A stretch of DNA of 64,000 nucleotides from assembly GCF_030463535.1 (NCBI RefSeq), contig NC_132898.1:25374662-25438661 (forward strand). The letters run 5' to 3'. The stretch comes from Salminus brasiliensis (taxonomy: Eukaryota > Chordata > Actinopteri > Characiformes > Bryconidae). The position numbers were made by a program, and so were the translations under genes. The notes beneath the pieces are model-generated. The model saw only the letters and a list, made by a program, of their open reading frames with translations, was not told where the DNA came from and searched no databases. This document shows positions 50,843-62,536 of this stretch, one piece after another; positions within the stretch are counted from its first letter, which is position 1, and each line of letters opens with the position of its first letter.

Positions 50843-51315
50843 GTATGTCCAAAGGTTTGCAGACACCTGAACATCCAACATTTTGTCTAGAAACCAAGGG
50901 TATTAATAGAGAGTTTGTCCTCTGTCTGCTGTAGTAACAGCCTCTACTCTTCTGGGAGGGCTTTACACTACATGCCTGAACATTAACACTATAAGGATTT
51001 GGTTGTATTCATCCACAAGAACATTAATGAGGTCAGGTACTGATGTTGGATAATTAGTTCTGCCACTCAAACTCATCCCAAAGCTATTGGATGGAGCTCT
51101 ATCACACCAGAGTACACAGTTCCTCTGCTCTACAGCCCAACGCTGGGGGCTTTATAGCTCTCTAGCCCACACTTGGCATTGGGCTCGTTGCTCAGAGCAT
51201 TGCATTCTATTGGCAGTGCTTTTCCATAAAGATTAGTTTAAGGGCTGTTTCAGCAGTGGGTGCGCCCTAAAATAGTTGAATACTCTTATTAGAAGGGACA
51301 TCTAGATATTTCAGG
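50843..51315 (+). mobile_element. Diverged MITE family M copy
   Basis: Starts TTGTATGTCCAAAGGTTTGC instead of the usual terminus. It then follows the M order: ATTAATGAGGTCAGGTACTG, CTATTGGATGGAGCTCTATC, GGGGGCTTTATAGCTCTCTA and CTATTGGCAGTGCTTTTCCA. It is diverged enough to be a subfamily. Confidence 0.7.
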
Positions 51316-52747
51316 AGATGCATCTCCAGTATGTTTTGCAGGTGTGGTTGACTCAGATCTATGACTCATTTTGAACTGCTGTTAACAACTGTTATCAAAA
51401 AGGTATATTGGATGGTACCCAGCAGTCCAACAGTCGACTAATGTGTTCGCAACTATCAAACAAGCATAAAAAAATATTCAAATTATTCAGATCACTCTCA
51501 CAATCTGAATCCAAGGACTATGGTCACTGTTATTAAGTTTTCTCCTACCACATAGCTCTGAAAAAGATTTACTAATTCGGAGGAGATATAGCAACTCTTC
51601 AGATGTGCAAGTAACTTCTCAAAGACAGTCTTTTAATCCGTTAACAATGCGCTTAGGGGAGCAGAGTGGTGCTGTGGTTTTTGAAAGTCTTAGTTGTTCC
51701 AGAGAAAGGTTCCAGCCACAGTGATCCCTGACCCAGGCTGCCGAGATGCAGTGAATGTTTACAGCAGCCAAAACAAAAATGTATTCAGGGAACGTTCAGG
51801 CCCATTTCAAATGAGGAGTCATAGTTAACGAGGAGCTTTGTCTCTGTATGGAAACAGTTTGGAAGGGAATTAGTTTTAATATATTCTGACATAAAAGACA
51901 GGCTTGCAGGCGGTGTGATTCAGAGCAGCGCAGCACGCTGAACCCTTGGCCTCGCAGATGGGTGCAAAGTGCAGCAATCTTCAGTGGAACGAAGAGATTC
52001 TTATTTTCTTTGCTCTTTGCTCTCTCTCCTTTCCCAAAGCAGTTGATCTGCTGTGTGCTCCTGTCAAAGCCGTGCTTTGTTATTCTGTCCAGCATTAAAA
52101 AGCATACGCCGGCTAGCGCGGCGGGGACACTGCCAAGTTGTCCAAAAATCACCTGCTGGTGTCTGTTTTCTTTTTCAGAATGGTGCTTGAAAAAGGACAG
52201 GTAAAAGAAAAGCAGAATAATAACACATCAGACTAAATGAACCTAAAGAAAATGCATTAAAGAAATAGTCCAGCCATGCATGTTCGTTTTGCTAGCAATG
52301 GATGGAAGTAAGTTGTCACCAATTAGTTTGATTACATTAAGTAATGCTAAGTAACTATTGAATATTTACTTACATTAGTTGTTAGCAACATTAGCATGAA
52401 AGGCTACTGACCATCCTGGCCTATGGTCTGAAACGCATGTTGCTAGTTGGGACCATGCCTGTAGCTTATGGAGAAGACTATAATAGAGGGACTGGAGTTT
52501 GAGTGGCTTGGTTGGAAGCCAGTCCCCCCTTCTGATCAGTGGAGCCAAGAATGAGAGATGACAGGTTTAATAGGGAGGATACAGGGTGGTGGAGGGTTGC
52601 AAAGACTTTGCTGTAGACACGTGAGCAAGGTAGAGATAAAATTATGGTCTGGACTGGACTGAAGATTGGGAGGAGAGGTTTCAGGTGTAACAGTGTATTA
52701 CAGGTTGGGTAGGGTTTTTTATTATTATAATTTTGATTGATGAATGT

Positions 52748-53012
52748 TTTCTTTTTTTTTCTCCCAATTTGGTTCTGCCAATTCACCCTCCTGTTCCCCC
52801 ACTAGCAATGCTTCCAACACTAGGAGGGTAAAGACTTAACACGCTTCTTCCAATACATTCAAAGCCAGACACCGCTTCTGGTTAAACTGTCGCCATTGCA
52901 GCATCGCTGGGCAGGCGACACACTCACGGCAATTGTGCTCTTACAGACTCTGGCTGCCGAAGGCAAAACGGCATTGTTCGGGATTTGAACTCGCGACACC
53001 CGGGTCATACTG
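52748..53012 (-). mobile_element. tRNA-derived SINE, family S, copy 4
   Basis: Minus strand. The head near 53010 carries a B-box-like GTTCAAATCC (plus strand GGATTTGAACTCGCGACACC). The body phrases are CCAGAGTCTGTAAGAGCACA and the tail complement of TTTTTCTCCCAATTTGGTTC. It matches the other S copies in order. Confidence 0.7.
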
Positions 53013-54180
53013 CTTTCTGTTTGCGTGAAGTAGTTGAGTTGTAGTCAAGCTGTCAGGCAACTAGCCAGTTAATCAGTTTGGGTTAACAGACACTCTGTAC
53101 AAAGTTCCTCACAGATTTTATCAATATGTCTGATGTTAGCGTGAAATGGCCTAATTAGTTGTTAACTTCTGGTTAATGTGTAGTTTGTATAATTAGACAT
53201 GCTGGACTCGGTAGTACTTGATTTTTGTACTTGATTCTTGTCTTGGCCAACAATCACAACAAATTTATTATCTTATTATCTATCCTAATAAGTAGATGTG
53301 TCTGTATCCGCATCTGGTCTCTACTGCGCAGACTCTGGCTGTAAACTTGACAACATTGCGAACAATTTTGGCTTAATTTTAAAGAACAGAAGGGAATGGA
53401 ACCACATCTATATATTCTGCAGTCATTGGCTTTAACATACAGCTATGAAAGGGTGTAAAAGTTATGTTGGTGCAAAAAGATTTTGTGAGTTTGAATATAA
53501 ATAAAAAACTAAACTTTTAATAAATGTTATTAAGCACTGCACTTTTTAACAAAATGAAATTAACGTTGTTTTCATTTTCAGCACCTTCATTCCAAGTAGT
53601 TTCTTTCCCGTTTTCATTCCTACAACTAGTCCAGAGCCCTGCATTAGAGCACCATAGCAATTGTTGGTAAACAAGTTTCATAGTCATTAGTTTATTCATT
53701 CAGAGCCAGTTTTGTATGGGTGCCCATAATATCAAAGATGGCATTGGCACTTCTTGACTTAATCATATAGTAGATTTAGTAGATTGACTAGACATTCTGG
53801 TGAAACTCCAGCCATCTTGTATTAAGGATCCACAGCATAGGAGCATGCTGCAGGTGTGGCTTAGTTATCAGCTCACTGTGCAATAACGGTGGGTATTAAG
53901 AAGGAAGCCCACAGCAGTTACTGGTGAGTCATTCAGTGGAGTTATTACAGACAAACAGATGTCCTGATAAATCAGTTGGTAAACAACAGGGATGTAAAAA
54001 TTTATTGAGGCATTATTATGCATGATGCACTGATTTGACGGTGGAGGTTCATCTGCTTTGCTTCTGAGATTTGATTAGATTAGATTAGACTAGACATTCT
54101 CAAACTTTTTATTAAACTAAAAAGAACTTGGTGTATTTGTTTCTCTCTCCTCCATTACTGTATTAAATGTATTTGTTTGC

Positions 54181-54562
54181 GGGGCGCTGAGTGGTTCAGC
54201 AAACTAAGGTGTTTCCACTATGACCTGTGGATCTCTGGTTCAAATCTCAGGACTTGCTGCCTGCCACCAGCTGCCAGAGCCTGAGTGAGCACAATTGGCC
54301 TTGCTCTCACTGGTTTGGCAGATGGCACTCTCTCCCTACATAACGCCAATATTATACTGGTTGGCATTGGCAATGCATCAGAGCTGGGTACCTGGCACTT
54401 TCCTCTGAGCACGTTGGTTATCCAGTTCAAAAAGGCAGTGACTGATTGCGCATGTGTCAGTCCTCACCCTCCCAGTGTTGGGAGCATTACATGTGATGGG
54501 GGACAGTATTAACAAGTGGGTTGGGTAATTGGGAAGGAAAATTGGGGGGAACCCCAAAAAAC
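54181..54562 (+). mobile_element. tRNA-derived SINE, family S, copy 5
   Basis: Plus strand. GGGCGCTGAGTGGTTCAGCA (A-box region), TCTCTGGTTCAAATCTCAGG (B-box region), GCCAGAGCCTGAGTGAGCAC, GGCAGATGGCACTCTCTCCC and the tail ATTGGGAAGGAAAATTGGGG. The copy ends just 45 bases before grm2 coding exon 4, so it abuts the splice acceptor region. Confidence 0.78.
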
Positions 54563-54606
54563 AGAACCATAATGAACTTTGTGTCACAATATGTCTCCCT
54601 TCACAG

Positions 54607-54787
54607 GTTCAGACCACCACCATGTGTATCTCGGTCAGTCTGAGCGGTTCGGTGGTGCTGGGTTGTCTCTTCGCTCCCAAAATCCACATCATCCTGTTTC
54701 AGCCACAGAAGAACGTGACCTCGCTGAGGGCAAAGGACAACCGCTTCTCCACGGCCATTACGGCCCCCAGCTCCACCTACTCACAGG
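54607..54787 (+). CDS. grm2: Metabotropic glutamate receptor 2, coding exon 4
   Basis: Encodes residues 806-865 plus one base: VQTTTMCISVSLSGSVVLGC, forming TM7 (about 807-831), then the proximal cytoplasmic tail KIHIILFQPQKN. The acceptor is CTTCACAG and the donor is TCACAGG before GTAGCT, phase 1. The intron position at DYR/VQTTT appears to match the human family. The variable tail segment (TSLRAKDNRFSTA) is not conserved with the human sequence I recall. Confidence 0.96.
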
Positions 54788-55778
54788 GTAGCTAACCTCT
54801 TCCTGCAACTTTAAAGTGAAGACCAACTGTAAGGAAGCACCCACACTCGACTCTACATAAGCTTTAAGTGAGAGTTTGCACAATAGGATGTAAAGTCTAT
54901 CTAATTTGCACAGTTGTGCTAAATTTTGGCTAATCAACCAATACATGTTTGGTATCTTACGTTTGCTTCTTATACTTATGAACTTATAACTGAAGGAAAA
55001 TGTAGCTAAGAAATAATAATGGAAGCTTATAGTCATCTGTTAAAACCACACTAAGATGTTAAGTCATCTTAAATCAATATGGCTGCTGCTAATGTTTGCA
55101 CTCTGCTGCCAGAGCCAGGTACTTTTCTCCAGTTTTGATTTTAAAGGATAATGACAGATAATCCCTTCTAAGAAATGTTTTAATACAATACAGTTTAAGG
55201 TGAACGTGTGATGATAAGGAAGCAGGCATGACAGTGCTAATAGGTGGCCATAAGCTTCCATTACTTATTACCAACATTAGCTCATGTTTTTTTTTTTTTT
55301 ACACCAAACACGTCTTGGCTGATCCATTGCATTTGGTGTAATAATCTGGACATTTAGCCATATTAAGCATATTAGGCTACAATACACCACTATTTTTTGA
55401 GAAAAATTGTAACCTACTGTCAAGTTGTCATGCGAAAACCTTGTATCTCCATTTTCCCAATTTATTTTTCCAATAATTTAAATCAATTTTTTCCTTTCAT
55501 TGTATCAAATTTCATAACAAATGGAACAACATAAATGCACCAAAATGACTGAAGTCTCTTTACACTGACTTCAAGCGACCTTTTTTTCCTTCTTTAATTT
55601 TGGAGATCAAGATTTTTGCACAGCAGCATTAAAAAGTGTTTATATGGTTATTTACAAACCATGATGTACCATGATCTAATCAGCAAATGTGCTACAACTC
55701 AACTAAGACTAAGTGAGAAACTGCTGAATTATTACTTTCCCGTAATCATCATTTACCATCCCTTTTCTTTTACCACAG
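54788..55778. other. grm2: grm2 coding intron 4
   Basis: A 991-base AT-rich intron, phase 1, GTAGCT to TACCACAG. It contains a T13-like run near 55290 and no recognised mobile element. Confidence 0.85.
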
Positions 55779-55852
55779 CTTCCTCCGCGACCGTAGTCCC
55801 TACCGTGTGCAACGGACGAGAGGTAGTGGACTCTACAACGTCGTCATTGTGA
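55779..55852 (+). CDS. grm2: Metabotropic glutamate receptor 2, last coding exon
   Basis: Encodes residues 866-889 (first codon split) and the TGA stop at 55850-55852. The C-terminus PTVCNGREVVDSTTSSL is the conserved group II tail; the Val in REVVDS agrees with GRM2, where GRM3 has Leu. The last residues SSL form a class I PDZ-type ligand. All five coding exons sum to 2670 bases, that is 889 residues plus stop, close to the 872 of human GRM2. Confidence 0.96.
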
Positions 55853-56196
55853 GGGATAAAAATGCACAAACCGCATCTCTGGTGATGTCATGGATGAATA
55901 TCTTCCAACAAGGGTGCTTTAGTCATCCATTTCAGATAATTAGTCTTAAATTATAAATGAATACTTGATCCTGTAAGAGTATTTAAGAACAAAAACCCTG
56001 TAAATGTGACTATATTGAAACCATGTGCCACATGGCACTACACTTAAGTAAGTACTGAATTTTTCCCGGCTGGACTGGATTATAGTAGCGTATCAAAGTG
56101 CTGATGTTTGACTCCAGTTTTAGAGGGCCGTGACATTTGGCTGTGCAACATTTTCTCTGTTCTAACCCACTAGAGTCAAATACCAAGCCTTCCATA

Positions 56197-56202
56197 ATTA
56201 AA
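56197..56202 (+). terminator. grm2: Candidate grm2 poly(A) signal
   Basis: An ATTAAA hexamer 345 bases after the grm2 stop, in CCATAATTAAACTG. It is a common variant signal. No downstream GU-rich test was possible beyond inspection, so it is tentative. Confidence 0.3.
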
Positions 56203-57065
56203 CTGTATTGGAGGAGAGAAAATACTAATCTGTGCTTCTGGGCCTTCTAGGACTGGGGTTTACGTTGGAACATCAGGGATGAAATGATGTTAACCATAGA
56301 TAACAATGGTTTGCAGAAGTTTGGACACCCCTGTTCAAATGATGATTTTTCTAAGTGTAAATAAGTGAACAAAGCCTCTGCAGGACACTAAATATCTTGG
56401 AGCACAACTGGAAAAAAGAGCACAAAATGTGCCATGATCTTTATACCCGTTTTTTTCTGATGTTAAGCTAATTGCATTTGCACAGTCCAGTGTTCTTTGT
56501 AGAGGATTGGTTAACTTCTTTGCACTTATGTGACCAAGCGTGCCAAAACTTTTCTGTACAACTGTACCCTAAAGGAGTATCCCAGTGTTTTCGACCTAAT
56601 ATCAAATGTGATGGATCTGTGAATGGTCAGTTACCACAGACAGTTTTTAAGTGTTTGCCTATTAAAGAACAGAAAACATGCAGAATCTAAATACACTGTT
56701 ATTAGAAGTCTAAGGGAACTCCATCAGTAAACCTTTATTTGCAACATACTCATTACCAGCATAGTGATGAATACCATGGATATACTGTGGATACCAGATA
56801 AGACATTCCCATGTGCGTCTCATTCTGAGCCGTGTATTGTTATATATACCACCCCTGTTGATCCATAAGAGCAATGATTTTTGGCTTCTTTCTGGCCTTG
56901 AGCTGATCTGTTCATTCGTTTGTACTCTAAAGTGGTTTATTCAGTCTTGCCTTAAGTTAGTAAGTACAATATAACCACGAGCATTAATAGCAACCTAAAC
57001 ACATTTCCATGGTGTTTTATTAGTTAAAATATTTTATATATATATTTTATATATATATACCTTCA

Positions 57066-57316
57066 TAAAAAAAAGAGTGGCTCAGCGGTCTATTGCACTA
57101 CTACTGTGGCACAGAGGATGTGAGTTGCTTTGCTATTGGTGGTGCTCACTACCCTCATCACTCTTAAGCGATGTTGGCCTGGCCAGGTGTTGTAGGACAT
57201 GTGTTAAGTCCTTACCCTCTTAGTATCAGAAGCATTGCTAGTCCCGGGTGGAGCTGCGAACGTGTGGGTTTGTTACTGGCAGTAACAAATTGGGAGAAAA
57301 GGGAAAAAATGTAAAT
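57066..57316 (+). mobile_element. tRNA-derived SINE, family S, copy 6
   Basis: Plus strand. AAAAGAGTGGCTCAGCGGTC, a degraded B box, CACTCTTAAGCGATGTTGGC and the tail CAAATTGGGAGAAAAGGGAA. Located between grm2 and rrp9. Internally shortened relative to copy 5. Confidence 0.7.
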
Positions 57317-59413
57317 AAATAACATTAATGAGAACAATAAGAAGCAACATCAGAATTATTAATATTAATCATTAATATTATTAGTCTTCCACTGCCCTCA
57401 TGTTTTTATTGTTTTTTTGCGAGCTGCCGCTGATTCAGGGCCGCTACTGATTTAGTGTCGACAACCAACTCCAAGTTGTAACTTGTAAATAATGATTTTA
57501 CACTAGGAGCTGAGGTTATCTCAGAGAGGAAGTCTAGATTTTCTATAATGCCTGTGGGAGGCTCATGTTACCCATCAGCACACTTGAGGTACCAAAAACG
57601 CTGAGACTTAAGCTTGGATAGTTAGATGGTTACACTGCCCAGCAGAGGCAGTAATAAATGTACTCTGCAGTAGCCTAACAGCTTTTTAATGCCCTGTAAT
57701 AATCCACTGTTTTAACAACTAAAGAGAATTAAATATTACATAACATCACATTTTAGTAGCCAGTGCTGTTTAAAATGATTAAAAATGAATTAAATAAATT
57801 AAGCTTTGCCATCGAGTCACTTTTCAGTCAAAGGATTTCAGTAACTGCCTAATGGCCTCCATTTTCAGTGAACATGTTTTCGGTTCTTTTCTAAAGACAG
57901 GGAAACAAGTAAGAATCACGGTGTGTGGTAATCATCCCTATCCTGTAGCTGAAGGTTTTAAAAAACACTGGTATACTTCTTTAATCTGCATTTAGACCCA
58001 ATGTATTTTGGTCTTCCTCGATCAATCCACCAATAGCACAAGTCATTTGACACTGTTTTACAGTCTCCAGACTGCCGTGCTTGACGACAAAGGCAGTGCA
58101 CAAACAGATGAACACACATTTCCACTGTAGATACAGCAGTGTTCAGCTGTAATTACACTCCTGAGAAGTTGTAATAGATTACTGCTAGTACTTTTAGCTG
58201 AATAAGTGGCCAGGCGTATCTTTTCAGTGTTATCTGTTAGGTTAGTTCATTGTTGTCCAATGATAGCACTGGAATGAAGTTCAGCAATTCATAGTGGTAA
58301 ATGATTTTAGATCTAATAAGCAACTTTTCAGGGGGCGTATTTACTTTGCCACACCAGTGTTCACGGCTAAAAAGACATGGAACAGTGGGAGGTACTCAAT
58401 TTACCCTGCAATCTAAAATCAATTTACTCCCACATGGTGGTTCTTTGGGAGACTACTGCAGAATTCTTGACTTTCTAAAGTTCTCAAACTTCAGTGCACT
58501 ACAGTGTTGCCATGTTTTACTTTAGTAGTACAAATCGTAAATGTCATTGGGAGATTTTTGTTGTTCTATAAGTGTTGATAATAATAATAAAAAAATGTCC
58601 CATGTTCTCTTTTGATGCACTAGTATAGCGGCAATGCAAGAACAAAAAATACTATATTCAGTATTTCTTTTTTTTGACTAGAAAATTAAATCTTGAGCCC
58701 AGATATTCGGACGGGATTAGTTTTACATGGGGAGGTGGAGTAATGAAATTTTACTACAGGACATCTGTAAAATCGAAGAAATCTTGGCATTAATGACTGA
58801 GATGGGAGTGGCTTCTCCATTTACTCACTGCCGTCACCTTAAAAATGTGATAAAAATTTTACGATCGAACAATTAGATTAATTAGGAAAATTCAGTCTAA
58901 ATTAACTACATGTTCATAAGACAAATATACGCTTTAGGGTAGGCTATAAGGTACGCTACACAGAAGCGTCACACCTCAGAGAAGTACACTGTACAACACC
59001 TTAAGGGTTTGATCACAGATTTGAAGGACCCAAGGTATCTGTGCCATGAATGACGAAACGTCTCCCCAGGCGCCTCCATACTTAAGAAAACCATGGAAAA
59101 CTTCTTTCAACCTAAAGTTATTTTTACAGCTCATAGAAAAAAAAAGGGACAGATAAAAGGACAGCGTAATCTTAACTGATGCGGAAACGCACAGTCCGTA
59201 AAAAATGACGGACATGACACGTGGACTGGACTAAAATCTCAGGTAATAATTACGTTACCCCCACCGGCCCACATTAAATGAATCCCGTCCGAACAGGGCA
59301 TTAGTGTGTCAGACTTGCAGAAAGTAGCTAACAATACAACGAATGTGTTTAAATGTGAATTTTGGTGAATCAGTCAGTGATCTTCCTGTAAAATATGTAA
59401 ATAAACTTTTTTT

Positions 59414-59419
59414 TTTAAT
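59414..59419 (-). terminator. rrp9: Candidate rrp9 poly(A) signal
   Basis: The minus strand reads ATTAAA about 290 bases downstream of the rrp9 stop. It is the clearest signal seen at a sensible distance, but weakly supported. Confidence 0.3.
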
Positions 59420-59707
59420 GACTAAGTTGTGTTTTTTTTCCCCCAGCGTTAAAACGGTATACAGGTCTTGTGGAGTTGACAGAACACCTCCAGTGCAATC
59501 CATTCATTGCACATTATTAATATGAACAGGGTGCATAGAAAATAACGACTCAAAATGCATTCAACCCAAAAAGGAACGTAAAATTTATCTTAAATTTCGG
59601 CTTCGACTTATCATTGGCACAACATGGAAAAAAAAATAAAAATAAAAGACAAAAAGAGACAACAAATCATCCACATCTGAACAATCGTTCAGTCCTGAGT
59701 ATGCACA

Positions 59708-59801
59708 TTATTGCTCAAGCACTTGCTCTTTCTTCTGTCTTTTGAGAGGAATGATGTACAGCCCATTCTTAGCTTCCTTTATTCTCCACCACCGACCCAG
59801 T
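59708..59801 (-). CDS. rrp9: RRP9 (U3-55K), last coding exon
   Basis: RRP9 is the U3-specific WD40 protein of the U3 box C/D snoRNP, needed for early pre-rRNA cleavage in the nucleolus. On the minus strand this exon starts after TGTTTCAG, completes a split Arg codon, and reads LGRWWRIKEAKNGLYIIPLK followed by RQKKEQVLEQ and a TAA stop at 59708-59710. The human end as I recall it reads LGRWWRIKEARNSVCIIPLRR, so identity is clear. It closes the last propeller blade and adds a short basic tail that differs from human. Confidence 0.95.
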
Positions 59802-60409
59802 CTGAAACACAGATAACACAACAGGATATGCTCATTGAGTATCATGCACAACACCACCATATATATATATGAACACACACCTCTGTATGCCAGTGTGACC
59901 TACTGGGTGCAGATTAATGTTTATACTGCTAAAATGACATCATTCAGGATTCTCCTCTGAAAATCTGATGTAAGACTAGGTGTGTTCACCTATTAGAAAC
60001 TTAAATCAAAGTATATGCACAGGCCATCAGCACCACCATGTGGCTGCATTCTGTCACTGCTTCGTGTCCAAAAAATAATTTAACACAATTCAATGCAACT
60101 TTACCATTACGCTAGTACAGGGTTGTACGGTGCATTGAAACACGTAGGATAAATCCCCGGTACAGTAACGGATAAAAACGTGGGACAATAATGAGGGTGC
60201 CTAGACAATAAACACAAAAGACAAAATACAAATGTGCACATAAATGCATGGTCATCAGGACGAGCCCATTTGTGTCCTGTGATGCATCCAGGATGTTCAG
60301 TATGCATCACTTAGGACCAAATGAGTCAAAGTCAAGGACAAAGTGCTGTGAGGAACATTCCAAGCCCTGCATTTGACTGCATTCATGACGTTTGTCAAAC
60401 GGTATGTAC

Positions 60410-60483
60410 CTGTGCTCCTGTCCGACGCCGGCCACCAAGAACTTGCCTGTATTTGAGAATTTCAAACTATTCACAAAACCAGC
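60410..60483 (-). CDS. rrp9: RRP9 (U3-55K), coding exon, WD40 C-terminal blade
   Basis: Minus strand, 74 bases, after CTTTTAG. Encodes AGFVNSLKFSNTGKFLVAGV then GQEH plus two bases of the split Arg. Human has GFINSLKFSSSGDFLVAGVGQEHR. The donor is CACAG before GTACAT. Forms strands of the last WD repeat, with the GVGQEHRLGRWW junction intact across the intron. Confidence 0.94.
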
Positions 60484-60872
60484 CTAAAAGAAGAGTGAGA
60501 AAGAGTGAGCTAGATGCAAATTAAAAACATAAGACAGTTTTGAGGAGATCTGATTTATGTAATTACATTAAATTATGCAGAAAAAGATAAGGTGGTGAAA
60601 TGACCCTTTAACTGTTAGCACATAAGCAACGTAATCAGTTAAGACAAAATTATCTAGGTTGAGGTCTTCCAACTTCTCTTAACTGTTATATGAAAACCAT
60701 GCGATGAGGAAAATGTGTGAGATTGATGGTTCCAGCTCCTCACAGGTTTTAAGTAAGATATTGGAGTTTACACTAAATCGAGCTTCCTGAGAAAAGCCAG
60801 CCTCAGACAGAGAAATAGAGTAATCTGACAGAAACAAAGAGCAAGAGAGCGAGAGATATTAGCGTTGCTCAC

Positions 60873-60952
60873 CACTGGGATGCTAAAAAGAGGTTCCAAG
60901 CTTCGGAAGCCCTGTCCACACTTCCACAGCTGCACCGCGGAATTATGGGAGC
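60873..60952 (-). CDS. rrp9: RRP9 (U3-55K), coding exon
   Basis: Minus strand, 80 bases. Completes a Gly codon and reads SHNSAVQLWKCGQGFRSLEP then LFSIPV. Human has SHSSCVRLWQCGEGFRQLDL then LCDIPLV. The acceptor is TTTCACAG and the donor is CCAGTG before GTGAGC, phase 0. It carries the LW dipeptide that ends a WD repeat. Confidence 0.94.
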
Positions 60953-61129
60953 CTGTGAAAAAGGAGAAGAACACGCTGTTGTTATGGAAATGGCTCGTTT
61001 GGAGACGGGACCAGGCTCTCGTTCTCTCTCATATGGAAATGTGAGGAAATTAAAACATCTTTCACGGCAAAAAGAAAGAACAACAGAGCCGTTCACAAAG
61101 CTCATCATGGTGATACTGCGTTTGCGAGC

Positions 61130-61131
<2 letters not shown>

Positions 61132-61186
<55 letters not shown>
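61132..61186. repeat. (GT)n microsatellite in rrp9 intron
   Basis: A perfect GT run on the plus strand, so a CA run in rrp9 pre-mRNA. Lies midway in the 498-base intron between 60953 and 61450. Confidence 0.97.
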
Positions 61187-61190
<4 letters not shown>

Positions 61191-61381
61191 AGCGAGAGAG
61201 TGAGAGAAGAGACGAACAGGATTAAGAGAGGAAAGGATAAGTGCGGGGTTGTGTACAACATGAGTGTGTGCATGCTTGAGCGCTTCTGTGAGCGAGTCAG
61301 CATAAGAATGAGTGCATGTCTACTTAATAAGGAAAATGAATACAAGAGTGTTTGCAGGTCCTTGGCGAGAGGGAGAATGAA

Positions 61382-61383
<2 letters not shown>

Positions 61384-61438
<55 letters not shown>
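61384..61438. repeat. (GT)n microsatellite abutting rrp9 splice donor
   Basis: A perfect GT run on the plus strand. In the rrp9 transcript it is a CA run that begins only a dozen bases after the 5' splice site at 61450. Confidence 0.97.
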
Positions 61439-61439
<1 letters not shown>

Positions 61440-61450
61440 ACCTGAGGCAC

Positions 61451-61596
61451 CTGAGGCCACGGTGTCAGAGTTGTGCAGCGCTGCCACTGATGAGACCCAG
61501 TTGGGCATCTCTAGTCCCACGTTGCCATGGAGACCATGGGCCTGCTTCACCGTGCTCAATGGCTTCTTTTTGTGCACGGCCCAGATGCACACAGCG
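61451..61596 (-). CDS. rrp9: RRP9 (U3-55K), coding exon with duplicated donor
   Basis: Minus strand, 146 bases, after TTTTGTAG. Completes a Gly codon and reads AVCIWAVHKKKPLSTVKQAH, then GLHGNVGLEMPNWVSSVAAL and HNSDTVAS. Human has REAHGLRGEPGLEQPFWISSVAAL. I chose the donor at GCCTCAG before GTGCCT because ASGSH then matches human ATGSH. A second in-frame donor, GCCTCAG before GTGCAC, lies 9 bases further into the intron and would add three residues (left end 61442). A CA repeat follows directly. Confidence 0.93.
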
Positions 61597-62136
61597 CTAC
61601 AAAACACACACAGACATATTAACATCTCTAAATATGTAAAGGTTCCATTAGCAAGGAGAATATGGTGACAAGTGCCGAAACCTATTAAAGTCTAAAGGCC
61701 TGTATTTGGGCCCATACTTCAGTTCCCTGACATCAAGCAACATTTGCTAAACATTAGTTTCATAGCACATCAACAGTTATAGTAGATATTATTTTTGCTT
61801 TATTTTATAGTAAATATTTATAGGCGTTATTTGGTTGCATAAACTGAATTATTTGTAGTAGATATTGATTTGTTTGGTAGTAGATACTGACCATGTTGTA
61901 GCAGATACTAAATAATTGGCAGAAGATACTGAACATTTGGTTGCAGATACTGAATTATTTGTAATAGATCCTGATTATGTTATAGCAGAAACCGATGTCA
62001 CAGTCAGTGAATATTTTACAGCACATACTGTATATCCTAAGTTACTGAATAGTAGTGTTTTAAAACTGTAAAACTACCAAATAAACCTTGTGTTCAAGGC
62101 ATTACAGACAACCACAGGCAGTCAATATCTTCTTAC

Positions 62137-62199
62137 CCATCATCACCCCCCGACACCATGTGTTCTTCATTAATGAGCTGAACGCAATCGATGGAGCCC
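62137..62199 (-). CDS. rrp9: RRP9 (U3-55K), coding exon
   Basis: Minus strand, 63 bases. Completes Glu, then GSIDCVQLINEEHMVSGGDD plus two bases. Human has GSIDCIHLINEEHMVSGADDG. The acceptor is CTCTAAAG and the donor is GATGATGG before GTAAGA. The SGGDDG turn is the typical Asp-containing WD repeat signature. Confidence 0.95.
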
Positions 62200-62536
62200 C
62201 TTTAGAGAGAGATTGGGATGAAGAGAGATGGAGACTGTTAAAGTTTGCAGCCATGTCATGGTTTTAATGCATGTAAAAGGAGATCCTACATTTCCGTCCC
62301 TGATGTTTTCATTCCTACTCTAAATGCTCACTGGGTTTTCTCAGAATCCAGATTTACGATTTTTTATTTATTTATTTGTTTTACATCTCAGATCACAAAT
62401 GCTGATCTCTGGTCTTTTCCTGCCAGTACAACAGCGCAAATGAAACAACTCCTCACAACTCAACTCCTGCTTTGCATAAAAGAGACACTTGGGTGTAGTA
62501 CACCATTCTGCTGTGTGTGCTCGAAGTGAGACTTAC

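Larger units (their letters stand above)
55853..59707. other. Convergent intergenic gap grm2-rrp9
   Basis: A 3.9-kb tail-to-tail interval with no recognised coding exon. It must hold the 3' UTRs of grm2 (plus) and rrp9 (minus). An ATTAAA at 56197-56202 is a candidate plus-strand poly(A) signal. TTTAAT at 59414-59419 gives ATTAAA on the minus strand, about 290 bases past the rrp9 stop. A possible MITE fragment lies near 56.30-56.59 kb (GCAGAAGTTTGGACACCCCT ... GCCAAAACTTTTCTGTACAA) and a SINE at 57.07 kb. In human, IQCF genes lie between GRM2 and RRP9 as I recall; none is seen here. Confidence 0.6.

Noticed and set aside
61352..61668. Long frames of alternating Val-Cys or His-Thr on both strands
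   Set aside because: They are translations of the GT/CA microsatellites. The real gene here is the minus-strand rrp9 exon at 61451-61596 in a different frame.
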